A DNA stretch of 64,000 nucleotides from Dokdonella immobilis. GTDB lineage: Bacteria > Pseudomonadota > Gammaproteobacteria > Xanthomonadales > Rhodanobacteraceae. Each line of letters opens with the position of its first letter. Within the stretch, counting starts at the first letter, position 1. The notes under the pieces were generated by a model. The model worked only from the letters and a program-made list of their open reading frames with translations, did not search any database and was not told the origin of the DNA. The stretch is taken from assembly GCF_900115085.1 (NCBI RefSeq), contig NZ_FOVF01000015.1:29420-93419 (forward strand), read 5' to 3'. A program made the position numbers and the translations under genes. Of this stretch, positions 1 through 8,636 are shown piece after piece.

Positions 1-1
1 C

Positions 2-376
2 CGCCGCGACGATGCCCTGCGCGGGCGTGCCAGCGACGAGGTGCCGAAGCTGCAGGCCGCTCGCCTGCGCGAACTCGGCGTCGCCGAATCGGCGATCTCG
101 GTGATCCCGGACGAACAGGAAGCGATCGAGGCCGGACTCGCCATGGGCGAAGCCGGCGACCTGTTGCTGATCTTCGCCGATGCGCTGGTGCGCTCGTGGA
201 AGCAGGTCATCAAGTTCAAGCCAAAAGGAGTGCCCGAAACCAGGGCCCCCGAGAATATCCCTGCACCTCAAGGCGAACCCGCCGTCCAAGCCGAAGAAGC
301 GTTCGTACCGAGCCAATGGGACGGCGTCGTCCGCGACCAGCGCGGCATCCACCTGTCGCGGGAGCAGGACGACTGA
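2..376 (+). CDS. cphA: Cyanophycin synthetase, C-terminal fragment (gene starts before the window)
   Basis: The reading frame is open from the window edge and ends at TGA 374-376, so only the last ~124 residues are present. The segment LLLIFADALVRSWKQVIKF is typical of the end of the C-terminal Mur-ligase domain of cyanophycin synthetase, which polymerises Asp and Arg into cyanophycin in the cytoplasm with ATP. After that comes a Pro/Glu-rich tail ending REQDD. The next gene is another Mur ligase that overlaps or abuts this stop, as in proteobacterial cyanophycin loci. The assignment rests on a short fragment and on that neighbour; the ATP-grasp half lies outside the window. Confidence 0.75.
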   Translation, partial: RRDDALRGRASDEVPKLQAARLRELGVAESAISVIPDEQEAIEAGLAMGEAGDLLLIFADALVRSWKQVIKFKPKGVPETRAPENIPAPQGEPAVQAEEAFVPSQWDGVVRDQRGIHLSREQDD

Positions 377-2136
377 GCGCGCAGCCAACCCTGTCGTTCG
401 AGGACTCGCGCCGACTGACCGGACCCAATCTGTACTTCAGCGAACCCGGTGCGGTGCTGGAGACGGTCGGTCCCGGTGCCGACGACACGCGCGCGATCGC
501 CGCATGGCGCGACAACGTCCTGCGCATGCGCAGTACGCTCGGCTGGCCGGCCGCTGCGGTCAGCGTGCGTGCGCATCGCGGTGGCGTCGCCCTGGCCTTC
601 GCCGCACCGCTCGACCAGCTGTTCACCGCCACCGAAGTCAACGAATGGGCCTGGCAGGCCGCGCGTGGCGTGGCCGAACTGTTCGCGCCGGGCCACGCCT
701 CGGCCAGCGACCTCGAATCGGCCAAACAGATGCTGCAGCGACATGCGGCCGCCGAGCGCAATCCGGCGCTGATGGCCCTGCTCGCTGCCGCACGCAGGCG
801 TCATGTGCCGGTCGTGCTCGACGACGACACGCTCAGCCTCGGCCTCGGTGCCACTGCGCAAGCCTGGCCGTTGTCGGCCTTGCCAGGCGTCGAATCGGTG
901 CCCTGGGATCGGCTGCATGCGATCCCGGTCGCGCTGGTCACCGGTTCGAACGGCAAGACCACGACGGTACGCCTGCTCGCCGCGATGCTGACCGCGCACG
1001 GTCGCCGCACCGGCTTCAGTTGCACGGATGGCGTGTTCGTTGAAGACCAGGCCCTGACCACCGGCGACTACTCGGGACCGGCCGGCGCGCGCACGGTGCT
1101 GCGCCACCGCGAAGTCAAGGCCGCGGTCCTCGAAACCGCCCGGGGCGGCCTGCTCCGCCGCGGCCTCGCGATCGAGCGTGCCGACGTCGCGATCGTGACC
1201 AATATCAGCGACGATCACTTCGGTGAATACGGCATCGACGATCTCGATGGCCTGACCGAAACCAAGCTGATCGTCGCCCGTGCCCTCGACAGTCGCGGCA
1301 CGCTCGTTCTGAACGCCGACGATGCGCAGTTGCGCGCGCACGCGTCCCGCCTCGACTGCCGCAAGGCCTGGTTCGCCCTCGACGACGACAACGATCTTCT
1401 GCGCGCGACGCGCGACGGCGCCGGCACGAGTTGCGGCCTGCGCGACGGCCATCTCTGGCTCAGCCACGGCCCGCAACGAACCGATCTCGGCGCGATTGCG
1501 GCGATGCCACTCAGCGCCGGCGGCCTGGCCCGCTACAACATCACGAACATGGCCGGCGCGGTGCTGCTCGCCGACGCACTGGGCATTCCCGCAGCGACCA
1601 TCGCCGCGGTGCTGGCCGACTTCGGTCGCGAGCGCGGCGACAATCCGGGGCGTCTCGAACAATGGTCCTTCGGCGGCATCCGCGTGCTGCTCGACTACGC
1701 GCACAATCCCGAAGGTTTGCGCGGCCTGCTCTCGATCGCGCGCTCGCTCGGTGCGCGCGGTCGGCTCGGCCTGATCCTCGGCCAGGCCGGCAACCGTGGC
1801 GAAGCGGAGATCCGCGCGCTGGCCGCGGCGGCCGCCAGCTTCCATCCGGATCTGGTCGTGCTCAAGGACATGGAAGGCTTCCTGCGTGGCCGCGCCGCTG
1901 GCGAAGTGGCTGCGGTACTGCGCGACGAATTGCTGGCCCAGGGCCTGCCACCCGGCGCCCTGCCGACGCAGCCGACCGAGCTTGCCGCCGTGCGCCACGC
2001 CCTGGCCTGGGCCCGCGATGGCGACCTCCTTGTGCTGCCCGTGCACGCGCTGAAAGCCAAGGCCGCCGTGGTCGCCCTGCTCGACACGCTGCAAGGCCGC
2101 GCGTGGACGGCCGGCGAGACGCTCCCGGCCGACTGA
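316..2136 (+). CDS. Mur ligase family protein, cyanophycin-synthetase-like
   Basis: This is a cytoplasmic ATP-dependent amide ligase of the Mur family. The P-loop VTGSNGKTTT lies about midway, followed by the ETARGGLLRRG and TNISDDHFGEYG segments seen in CphA-type Mur domains, and by LDYAHNPEG in the C-terminal domain. It has no recognisable full ATP-grasp half. It directly follows cphA, so a role in cyanophycin synthesis or in a variant of it is likely but inferred. The start is uncertain. ATG 316 overlaps cphA by about 60 bp. A CTG at 373, overlapping the cphA TGA and preceded by GGAG at 361-364, fits the point where family-like sequence begins (LSFEDSRRLTG). A GTG at 196 is too far upstream. 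Confidence 0.8.
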   Translation: MGRRRPRPARHPPVAGAGRLSAQPTLSFEDSRRLTGPNLYFSEPGAVLETVGPGADDTRAIAAWRDNVLRMRSTLGWPAAAVSVRAHRGGVALAFAAPLDQLFTATEVNEWAWQAARGVAELFAPGHASASDLESAKQMLQRHAAAERNPALMALLAAARRRHVPVVLDDDTLSLGLGATAQAWPLSALPGVESVPWDRLHAIPVALVTGSNGKTTTVRLLAAMLTAHGRRTGFSCTDGVFVEDQALTTGDYSGPAGARTVLRHREVKAAVLETARGGLLRRGLAIERADVAIVTNISDDHFGEYGIDDLDGLTETKLIVARALDSRGTLVLNADDAQLRAHASRLDCRKAWFALDDDNDLLRATRDGAGTSCGLRDGHLWLSHGPQRTDLGAIAAMPLSAGGLARYNITNMAGAVLLADALGIPAATIAAVLADFGRERGDNPGRLEQWSFGGIRVLLDYAHNPEGLRGLLSIARSLGARGRLGLILGQAGNRGEAEIRALAAAAASFHPDLVVLKDMEGFLRGRAAGEVAAVLRDELLAQGLPPGALPTQPTELAAVRHALAWARDGDLLVLPVHALKAKAAVVALLDTLQGRAWTAGETLPAD

Positions 2137-2154
2137 CTTCGAGCGGTTCCGCGA

Positions 2155-3177
2155 TTACGGAATCAGCGAATAGCCGTCCGCCTGCAAGGTGGTCAGGGCG
2201 GTCATCGCCGACAGCGCAACGCGAACGTCGGCGCGGACGTCACCGCTCGCATATCCGGCGTGGGTCAGCGCCTGGCCACAGACGTACAGTTCGACGCCGG
2301 CTTCATGCAGCGCGCCGATCAGCGCCGCATCGGGATTGTCCCGGTCCAGGTGCTTGCGGTAGGCCGCATCGGAGAGGGCGGCGGCGGTCGCCTTGCCGTG
2401 CAGGACTACGGCGACCTTGAGCCTTTGCGGCGCAACCCCGGCCAGCGCATACAGATTGACCGCGCGCGCGGCAGCGTCGAGACGGCGCAGGATGCCGGCC
2501 GCCGTCGTCTCGCCCGAGGCCGCATCGATGACCAGACGATGTTCGAGGTTGGCCGCCGGCATCAGGGTCCCTGCCGGCATCGGGTAGACACCGCCAGCCA
2601 TGGCGATACGCGGAAATCGCAGCGCCTGCGGGTCGCCGGCCGTGCTGCCAGCGGCGCTGGCGGCGGCAGACACGACGGCCAGTTGCTCGCGCACGATCGG
2701 CTCGAGGCCTTTCAGGCCCCATCTGCGACCGCTCTCGATCGCCGCTTCGAGCGGCCGCCCCTGCACAAGCGCGGCACGCATCGCGACCATCGCACCGACG
2801 CGGTTGCTCGAACCGCAATGGATCAGGGTTGGCGCATCACCGGCTGCGGCGACGAGCGCATCGAAGCGTTCGACGTTTTCGCGCGTGAGTCCGCTGCCGC
2901 CGTCGATCGGGAGATTGCGGTAGCGCATGCCAGCCTCGGTGACCGCCGCGGCCTCGTCGAAATCGGGGGTCTCCTCATCGTCGCTGAGGTCGATGACGGT
3001 GCGGATCCCCGCCTTCTCCAGCGCCGCGATGTCGGCAGCTTCGAGCCGGCCGCTGGCGATGAAGTTGGGCGCGTGGAGGCTCATGTTCGGCAGCGCATCG
3101 AGCGCCTCGGCATCGAATCCTGCGGCGGACCAGGCCGGCGCGGCAAGCAGGACAATCAACCACAGGACATGACGCAT
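2155..3177 (-). CDS. Secreted phosphatase-like (DUF442/BLH type) domain fused to a DsrE-like domain
   Basis: An N-terminal signal peptide (MRHVLWLIVLLAAPAWSAAG) points to export. Residues ~30-160 resemble the beta-lactamase-hydrolase-like phosphatase family, with a CX4R active-site loop in HCGSSNRVGAM. The C-terminal ~150 residues look like a DsrE/DsrF fold, with LKVAVVLHGKA and GVELYVCGQAL; that Cys is where DsrE proteins often carry a functional Cys. The start at 3177 is chosen for the signal peptide and an AGG-type ribosome site just upstream; longer frames to 3297 add Arg-rich non-family sequence. Substrate is unknown. A link to periplasmic sulfur or thiol metabolism is inference from the family pair. 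It ends 18 bp from the convergent Mur ligase gene. Confidence 0.75.
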   Translation of the reverse strand: MRHVLWLIVLLAAPAWSAAGFDAEALDALPNMSLHAPNFIASGRLEAADIAALEKAGIRTVIDLSDDEETPDFDEAAAVTEAGMRYRNLPIDGGSGLTRENVERFDALVAAAGDAPTLIHCGSSNRVGAMVAMRAALVQGRPLEAAIESGRRWGLKGLEPIVREQLAVVSAAASAAGSTAGDPQALRFPRIAMAGGVYPMPAGTLMPAANLEHRLVIDAASGETTAAGILRRLDAAARAVNLYALAGVAPQRLKVAVVLHGKATAAALSDAAYRKHLDRDNPDAALIGALHEAGVELYVCGQALTHAGYASGDVRADVRVALSAMTALTTLQADGYSLIP

Positions 3178-3253
3178 GCAAAACCTCGCTGACTTTGGTT
3201 GGGATGACATTGGGCCGGACGGCCTCGGTGTGTTGTGAGCGGACACGGACGAT

Positions 3254-5422
3254 TCAGTCCAGGCCGGCGCGGGCCGCCTGCTCGCGTGCGGCCGCAAATT
3301 CGTCGGCCATGCGCTGCTGCAGGGCCTTCATCTCGGGATAGGCTTGCAGCGGCGCCAGGCGCGGGTCATACAACACCTGCCAACGATCGCGATAGCCCGC
3401 ATCGTAGGCGGCCTGCAGGGCCCTCGCCGCCGCCTGGGGGTCGTCGCGATGAACGGCCACCATCGCTTCGATCATGTGCCGGCGCACGGCATTGCCTTCT
3501 TGCCGGATCACGATATCCGCCGTGTCGAGCAAGGGCTGTGCCCAGCGTTGCGCCTGCTCGCCCTCGCTGAGCGCGGTCAAGGCGATGACCAGCAGGCTGG
3601 CCGGATTCATCAGCTCGAAATTGCTTTCGAGCTGCTCGGGCGTGCCCGCGGCCTGCTGCAGCCACTCGACGGCGCGTGCCATGTTGCCTCGACGCATTTC
3701 GATCATGCCGCCGAGGGTCAGCATGTCGGTGTTGCCCGAGCTGGACGAGAATCGCGCCAGCTCGTCGACCAGCCCGGCCATTTGCGGAAGCATCTCGAGG
3801 CCGCCGCGACGGAACTCGATCCACTGCTGCGTGGTGTAGCGGTCGCGCGTGTCATCGGGCAGGCGCCGGGCCAGTTCGCTGGCCGCATCGAAATCCTCGA
3901 TCTGCAGTTCCACATCGATCATCGTATGAAGGTTGGCTGGTCCCTGCGGATCGGAGGCCAGCGCCTTGCGCGCAGCGCGCAAGGCCGCCAGATAGTTGCG
4001 CTCGACCATTTCGAGGATTGCCACGGAGCGCAGCAAGGTGGGTTCGTCAGGCGTGATCGCGAGCACGCGCTGAAGGACTTCGCGCGCACCCTGCGGATCG
4101 CCATTGCTGGCCATCAGCTCGGCCAGGTTTACGTTGATCACCGGCTCGAGCGGATTCAGCTCGACGGCCTTGAGCAGCACTTCGTGCCTTTTCTCGACCT
4201 GGCCCATGTTGGCGTAGACGGTGGCAAGCCACATCGGCGCCATCTCGTAGCGCGGATCGAGACGCATGGCCTGTTCGAGACTGCTCTTCGCCGCCTTGTA
4301 CTGGCCGGCAGTCAGGCGCAGCAGGCCCAGCGACGCCCACGCCTCGCCGAGCTTCGGGCGCAGCTCGACGGCCTTGACCGCCGCCGGTTCGGCCAGCCGG
4401 ATGGCCTCCTCGACCGGACGGCGACCGTAGTCGGTCTGCAGGAGATACGTGTCGGCGAGGCCGGACCAGGCGCGCGCGAACTGCGGATCGAGTTCGACTG
4501 CCTTGGCGAAGCGGGTCTCGGCCTCTTTCAGCGAGGCCGCGCTGCGCTTGCGCCACGCCTCGCGGCCCTTCAGGTAGGCCTGCAGGGCCTCGCCGTTTTC
4601 GGTGTCGGCCTCGGCCGGTACCTCAGCCACGACACCCTCGATACGCGAAGACAATTCGTCGGCAATGGCCACGGCGATCTCGTCCTGCAGCGCGAACAGG
4701 TCCTTGTCTGGACGTTCATAGGATTCGCTCCAGACGTGAAAGCCGCTGCCGGCATCGATCAACTGCGCGGTGACGCGCACGCGACCGCTGGCCTTGCGCA
4801 GCGAGCCTTCGAGCAGCCAGCGCACGCCGAGCTGGCGACCGAGTTCGCGCATGTCCGCGGACGAACCGCGCAAGGCAAATGACGAGGTCCGCGAGGCCAC
4901 CTTGAGGCCTTCGTTGCGGGCCAGGCGGTCGAGCAATTCCTCGGCGATGCCGTCGGCGAGGAATCCCTGGTCGCGCTGCGGGCTCAGGTCAGTAAACGGC
5001 AACACGCCGACCGAATTGATCGGCGCGGCACCGATCACAGTGGACTCCGTTGCGCTGCCTGCCGCTTGTTGCAGCCGCGCCGGCGCATACACACCATACA
5101 GCCACCAGGCCGTGCCAGCGACGGCGAGCAACACCATGGCCACGGCGAAAGCGGCACCGGCACGTCCGGTGACGCCGCGCTCGCGGGTCACACCGCGCGT
5201 CGACACGTCGAAGAACCACGACATCACGAGCACCACCGGAAAGCCCAGGACCACGCCAAGCACGGTCCAGGTCAATGCCCACGGCGGCAGACCGAGCGGT
5301 TCGAAGGTGATTTCCGCGGCCTGCAGGACCACCCAGCCAACGACGGCGTAGGCGATCCCGGCACGTACCACGCGGCGGCGCTTCAGTTCGGCCCAGGTTT
5401 CACGGAGTAGCGAGCGCTCCAT
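3254..5422 (-). CDS. Membrane protein with TolB-like N-terminal domain and TPR repeats
   Basis: This 722-residue protein starts with a basic stretch and three predicted membrane segments (around residues 18-40, 48-70 and 88-110). A TolB-N-like domain follows, marked by VGVLPFTDLSPQ, FLADGIAEELLDRL, RWLLEGSLRKASGRVRVTAQ and FHVWSESYERPDKDLFALQD. The remaining ~450 residues are tetratricopeptide-like helical repeats. The architecture is common in Lysobacterales, often with a DNA-binding or cyclase domain at the N-terminus, which is absent here. A role as membrane-anchored scaffold or signalling protein is inferred. It is transcribed toward the phosphatase-DsrE gene, about 75 bp away. About 270 bp upstream of it hold no gene I can support. 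Confidence 0.8.
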   Translation of the reverse strand: MERSLLRETWAELKRRRVVRAGIAYAVVGWVVLQAAEITFEPLGLPPWALTWTVLGVVLGFPVVLVMSWFFDVSTRGVTRERGVTGRAGAAFAVAMVLLAVAGTAWWLYGVYAPARLQQAAGSATESTVIGAAPINSVGVLPFTDLSPQRDQGFLADGIAEELLDRLARNEGLKVASRTSSFALRGSSADMRELGRQLGVRWLLEGSLRKASGRVRVTAQLIDAGSGFHVWSESYERPDKDLFALQDEIAVAIADELSSRIEGVVAEVPAEADTENGEALQAYLKGREAWRKRSAASLKEAETRFAKAVELDPQFARAWSGLADTYLLQTDYGRRPVEEAIRLAEPAAVKAVELRPKLGEAWASLGLLRLTAGQYKAAKSSLEQAMRLDPRYEMAPMWLATVYANMGQVEKRHEVLLKAVELNPLEPVINVNLAELMASNGDPQGAREVLQRVLAITPDEPTLLRSVAILEMVERNYLAALRAARKALASDPQGPANLHTMIDVELQIEDFDAASELARRLPDDTRDRYTTQQWIEFRRGGLEMLPQMAGLVDELARFSSSSGNTDMLTLGGMIEMRRGNMARAVEWLQQAAGTPEQLESNFELMNPASLLVIALTALSEGEQAQRWAQPLLDTADIVIRQEGNAVRRHMIEAMVAVHRDDPQAAARALQAAYDAGYRDRWQVLYDPRLAPLQAYPEMKALQQRMADEFAAAREQAARAGLD

Positions 5423-5690
5423 TGGTATCCATGGTTCGGCAGCAATTCGGCCGTTCGCATCGGCTCACCGCTCGACAGTGACGTACCGGAGTATCCCGTG
5501 CGGGACTCCCACTGGCGATGCGGCGCCGAGCTGGCCGCAACAAGGGCGTACCGGTCCGAGAAGGGTGCATGGTACACCGGCATGACGCGATGACGGATCG
5601 GCTTGCCGGTTTCGCCGGCACGCGAGCGCATGCCGCGTGCGCTTCGCCAGCATGCAAAGCGCAGGCGACCCGGGTCGGCGAGGATATCTG

Positions 5691-6602
5691 TCAGCGCGCG
5701 AGGAAGCGCTGCACCGCTTCGAGCAGGACTCGCGACGCCGGCTCATGCTCGAGCAGCAGGTGGTTGGCGCTGTCGAGCGTCACGAACTCCGCATTCGGTA
5801 TCGAAGCCGCCAGGCGCCGACCGGTCGCGTGTGGAATGCGTTGGTCGCCGCGGCTGTGCAGCACCAGGGTCGGCACGCGCAGTTCGGCCAACCGGTGGCG
5901 CACGTCGATCGTGGCGAACGCGTCGAGAAACCGCGCCGCGTTGAATGGCGAGGTCGTGCGCCGCTGGAAGTCGTCGAACCAGGCCAGCTCGGCATCGGTC
6001 GCGGTCGGCATGAAGGTTTGCGAGAAAAGATGGCGATAGGCCGGATCGTCACTGCCCCAGCCCGCTTCGATCAGCACGCGGATTGACTCGCGTTCGCGGA
6101 TGTCCGCGACGCTCGCGCCGTGTCGCCAGCCGGCATCGTAGCCACCAAACAGGATCAGGTGTGACACGCGTTGAGGGTGCCTCGCTGCATATTCGATCGA
6201 GACCGCTGCGCCCTGGCTGATGGCGAGCAGGGCGAAGCGTTCGAGTCCGGCCGCGTCGACGACCGTCTCGAGGTCGGTGACAAAGGTCTCGAAGCTGATC
6301 TCGGGCACGCGCCAGTCCGACAGCCCGCAGCCGCGCTCGTCGTAGCGAACGAATCGACGGTCGCGGGTGAGTTCGCGGAACAATGGACTCCAGATTGGCG
6401 CTTCCCAGTCGAGCGCCAGATGCGAGAGCCAGTTCGCCGCCTTGACGATCGGCGTCCCGCCGGCGGGACCGACCGCGGTCCAGGCCAGCGACGCGCCGTC
6501 CGTCGCGTGCACGAAGCGGATGTCCTGGCCGTACTGGAAGGTGCGGCCAGTGACGCGGTCTCGGTCCAGACTCGCTGCGCTCGGGAGGACGGACAGGGGC
6601 AT
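5691..6602 (-). CDS. Alpha/beta hydrolase, stand-alone paralogue of the SARP-fused hydrolase
   Basis: A 303-residue alpha/beta hydrolase. The nucleophile elbow is ISQGAAVS (Ser), the acid is probably in VLHSRGDQRIP (Asp), and the His is in SANHLLLEHEP. The oxyanion region carries RYDERGCGLSDW. From FVHATDGASLAW to the end it aligns essentially collinearly with the C-terminal half of the gene at 8637-10250, including KAANWLSHL and LDWEAPIWSPLFR. The two are therefore local duplicates, and this copy has lost or never had the N-terminal regulator domain. Similar hydrolases are fused to LuxR-type or cyclase signalling domains elsewhere, so a sensing role is possible. It follows the beta-helix gene by 21 bp on the same strand. 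Confidence 0.85.
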   Translation of the reverse strand: MPLSVLPSAASLDRDRVTGRTFQYGQDIRFVHATDGASLAWTAVGPAGGTPIVKAANWLSHLALDWEAPIWSPLFRELTRDRRFVRYDERGCGLSDWRVPEISFETFVTDLETVVDAAGLERFALLAISQGAAVSIEYAARHPQRVSHLILFGGYDAGWRHGASVADIRERESIRVLIEAGWGSDDPAYRHLFSQTFMPTATDAELAWFDDFQRRTTSPFNAARFLDAFATIDVRHRLAELRVPTLVLHSRGDQRIPHATGRRLAASIPNAEFVTLDSANHLLLEHEPASRVLLEAVQRFLAR

Positions 6603-6623
6603 CAGCGGTTCCGGAGTCCGCGA

Positions 6624-7871
6624 TCAGTTCGATGGAGGGAGCTGGTCGAATCCGTTCTTGAAGAGCCTGTCGTCGCGCTCGAAAGCGCCGGCGTCGCAGC
6701 CGACCGGTCCGATTCTTTCGACGCCGCGTTGATCCGCCTCCAGGCAGGACTCACCGTCCCCGGCACCGATTGCGGCGCTTCCCGACAGAAGGGCATGTGT
6801 CGCCGTGACGCCGCCGTTGTCGGCGAGTGTGCCGAGCACGGGATCGCCGAAGATCTGACTCCCGCAATTCCCGGTCCCCCTCAACAGGCCGATCGAGGTG
6901 TACGAGGACGATCCGCCACTCAATACGCAGTCATCGCCGTTGTTGCCGGCGAAGATGCTGTTGATGAGAGTCGTATCGGACTCGAACGCGAACAGGCCAC
7001 CGGCCGTGCCGCCGCTTCCGTTGCCGGTGACGGTAATGTGCACGGCGGTCAGCGTGCCCCGGTTCTGGATGGCACCTTCCCTGACCGAGGCGCCGTTGTC
7101 GGTCGTGTTGGCGCTGAACGTGCTGTTTACGAGCGTGGCGTCGCCGCTGTTGAAGATCGCGGCACCGCGATGCGAGACATTGTGGTCGAAGGTCGAGCGT
7201 TCGACGTAGAGTTCCGCACCCCCGGTGTTGCGGATCGCGCCGCCACCGAACGAGTTGTTGGGCCCTGATTGATTGCCATCGAGGCGGCATTCGCTGAGAT
7301 TGAGCGTGCCGGCATTCAGGATGCCGCCGCCGATGCCGCTGCCAGACAAGACGCCGTTGCTGATACGCACGCGCACGAGCGTCAGCTCACCGTTGACGCC
7401 AAGGTTGAAGCCGCGCACGTCCGCGCCGCCCTTGATCTGCACGAGTGCGTTGTCGGCGCCGGCCGCCGGATCCGATACGCTGCTGCCATCGATCGTCAGC
7501 GCCCGGTCGACGGCGATCTCGCTGTCCAACTGGATCGAAAAGCGGGACGCAAAGCGGATCGTGCCGCCTGCGCACGCATCGGTCACAGCCTGGCGTAGCG
7601 AGCCGGTGCCTGAATCGCCGGCGTTGCTCACGATCGCGTTGGTCACGCAACCGAGGACGCCCTCGCCAGCGTCGGTGACGCTTGCGGATGCGACCATTCC
7701 GCCATCGTTGGCACCCACGGGATGGGCATCGATGCTGGGCGCCCACAGGCCGACCGTGCAGGTCGCAGCGAGCAGCAGGGTGAGGGAGTGACACGGCTGC
7801 GTCCGTCGGTTCGAGGTCGTCGAGGCTCGGTCCGCACTGCCGGTGGGAAGGGATGCATCAGTCATGTTCAT
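6624..7871 (-). CDS. Secreted parallel beta-helix protein with C-terminal FKNGFD motif
   Basis: A 415-residue exported protein. The N-terminal region has a long n-region followed by a hydrophobic segment (SLTLLLAATCTVGLW), consistent with a signal peptide. A GGAG ribosome site precedes ATG 7871. Short N/G/T-rich repeats form a right-handed beta-helix, with GGAIRNTGGAELYVERSTFD, GAAIFNSGDATLVNSTFSAN and similar rungs. A tail of the 'choice-of-anchor Q' kind follows (THALLSGSAAIGAGD and CDAGAFE). The last residues are DRLFKNGFDQLPPSN, the C-terminal motif shared by seven secreted proteins in the window. Function is unknown; adhesin-like or surface polysaccharide-active roles are typical for this fold. 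Confidence 0.85.
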   Translation of the reverse strand: MNMTDASLPTGSADRASTTSNRRTQPCHSLTLLLAATCTVGLWAPSIDAHPVGANDGGMVASASVTDAGEGVLGCVTNAIVSNAGDSGTGSLRQAVTDACAGGTIRFASRFSIQLDSEIAVDRALTIDGSSVSDPAAGADNALVQIKGGADVRGFNLGVNGELTLVRVRISNGVLSGSGIGGGILNAGTLNLSECRLDGNQSGPNNSFGGGAIRNTGGAELYVERSTFDHNVSHRGAAIFNSGDATLVNSTFSANTTDNGASVREGAIQNRGTLTAVHITVTGNGSGGTAGGLFAFESDTTLINSIFAGNNGDDCVLSGGSSSYTSIGLLRGTGNCGSQIFGDPVLGTLADNGGVTATHALLSGSAAIGAGDGESCLEADQRGVERIGPVGCDAGAFERDDRLFKNGFDQLPPSN

Positions 7872-8000
7872 GGTGGAACTCCGGAATGAATGATCGAAGA
7901 AGAAACGTCCGCGACTCGCAGTCGACCGATGGCGCTATCGGAACATTCGATCGTTTGAGCCAGCGAGGTAGCGAGCGTGGTAACGATCGGTGCGCCTCGG

Positions 8001-8428
8001 TTACTTCGCCCCGATGGTCGTGCCGCCGTCGAAGGCGATTGCGAGATCGCCGCGACCGTCGGCTTCGAGGTCGGCGACGGCGCGAACGATGCGCGAGGCG
8101 ATGTCGGCCGGCGCATGCGAGGGAGACACAGGCGCGTCGGCCGCGCCCGCGCCATTTGCCGCGCCGGGTACTTCGACCCCGAGGATGGCGGCTGGACGTG
8201 CGCTCAGGCCGCCCGCTGTATGGGTGTGCTCGAAAAGGACGCTGGATCGGACCCGTCCTCGTGACCGTGCCGCGCATCGCCGCGCCCTTGCGCAAGCCAG
8301 GCGCTGAGGGCGTCGCGCGCACGACGATCGTTCTTGACCAGAAACAGGGCCGACATCGGATCGACGAACTCCACCGCGGTGCTCTGGCTCTCGGCGCCCT
8401 TGGCATAGGCGAAGATGCAGGAAATCAT
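8001..8428 (-). pseudogene. Small protein gene with a single-base frameshift (or sequencing error)
   Basis: ATG 8428 has an AGGT-type ribosome site and opens a plausible protein, MISCIFAYAKGAESQSTAVE, which continues to HGHEDGSDPASF. That frame then turns into nonsense and stops at 8204. From there a second frame reads sensibly (FEHTHTAGGLSARPAAILG, then RAVADLEADGRGDLAIAFDG) and stops at TAA 8001-8003. Restoring one base in the A4 run at 8233-8236 (T4 on the coding strand) joins them into a ~142-residue protein. The ending DLEADGRGDLAIAFDGGTT resembles a short FG-GAP/VCBS-type repeat. I do not recognise the family. It lies between the SARP-hydrolase gene and the beta-helix gene on the same strand. 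Confidence 0.55.
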
Positions 8429-8636
8429 GGTGCTACCTCGAATCAGGGAGCCCGATGAGCGGGCGATGCACGGTCCATTGGGCTCCCGCACCGTGTGATC
8501 CAGCGTGGGAACGAGCGTGGAAATTGCGCTTGAACGCAGGCCATCGAAGGATTCGGGGGAAATGCGACGTTTCCGCAGGGCCTGGCGACCGCCATGGCGT
8601 CGCCACCGGTGCGAAGCCGGTGCGGCCAGGCCCGTA

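Noticed and set aside
268..2094. Long antisense frame opposite the Mur ligase gene, and similar frames opposite many other genes (e.g. 12253-13989, 27711-28832, 57372-59543)
   Set aside because: High GC content creates long open frames antisense to real genes. Their translations are rich in Arg, Ala, His and Gln and have no family motifs.
8226..8240. Possible programmed -1 frameshift at the T4 run
   Set aside because: The bases do not form a canonical X-XXY-YYZ slippery site in the reading frame and no strong hairpin follows at the right distance. A simple one-base loss is more likely.
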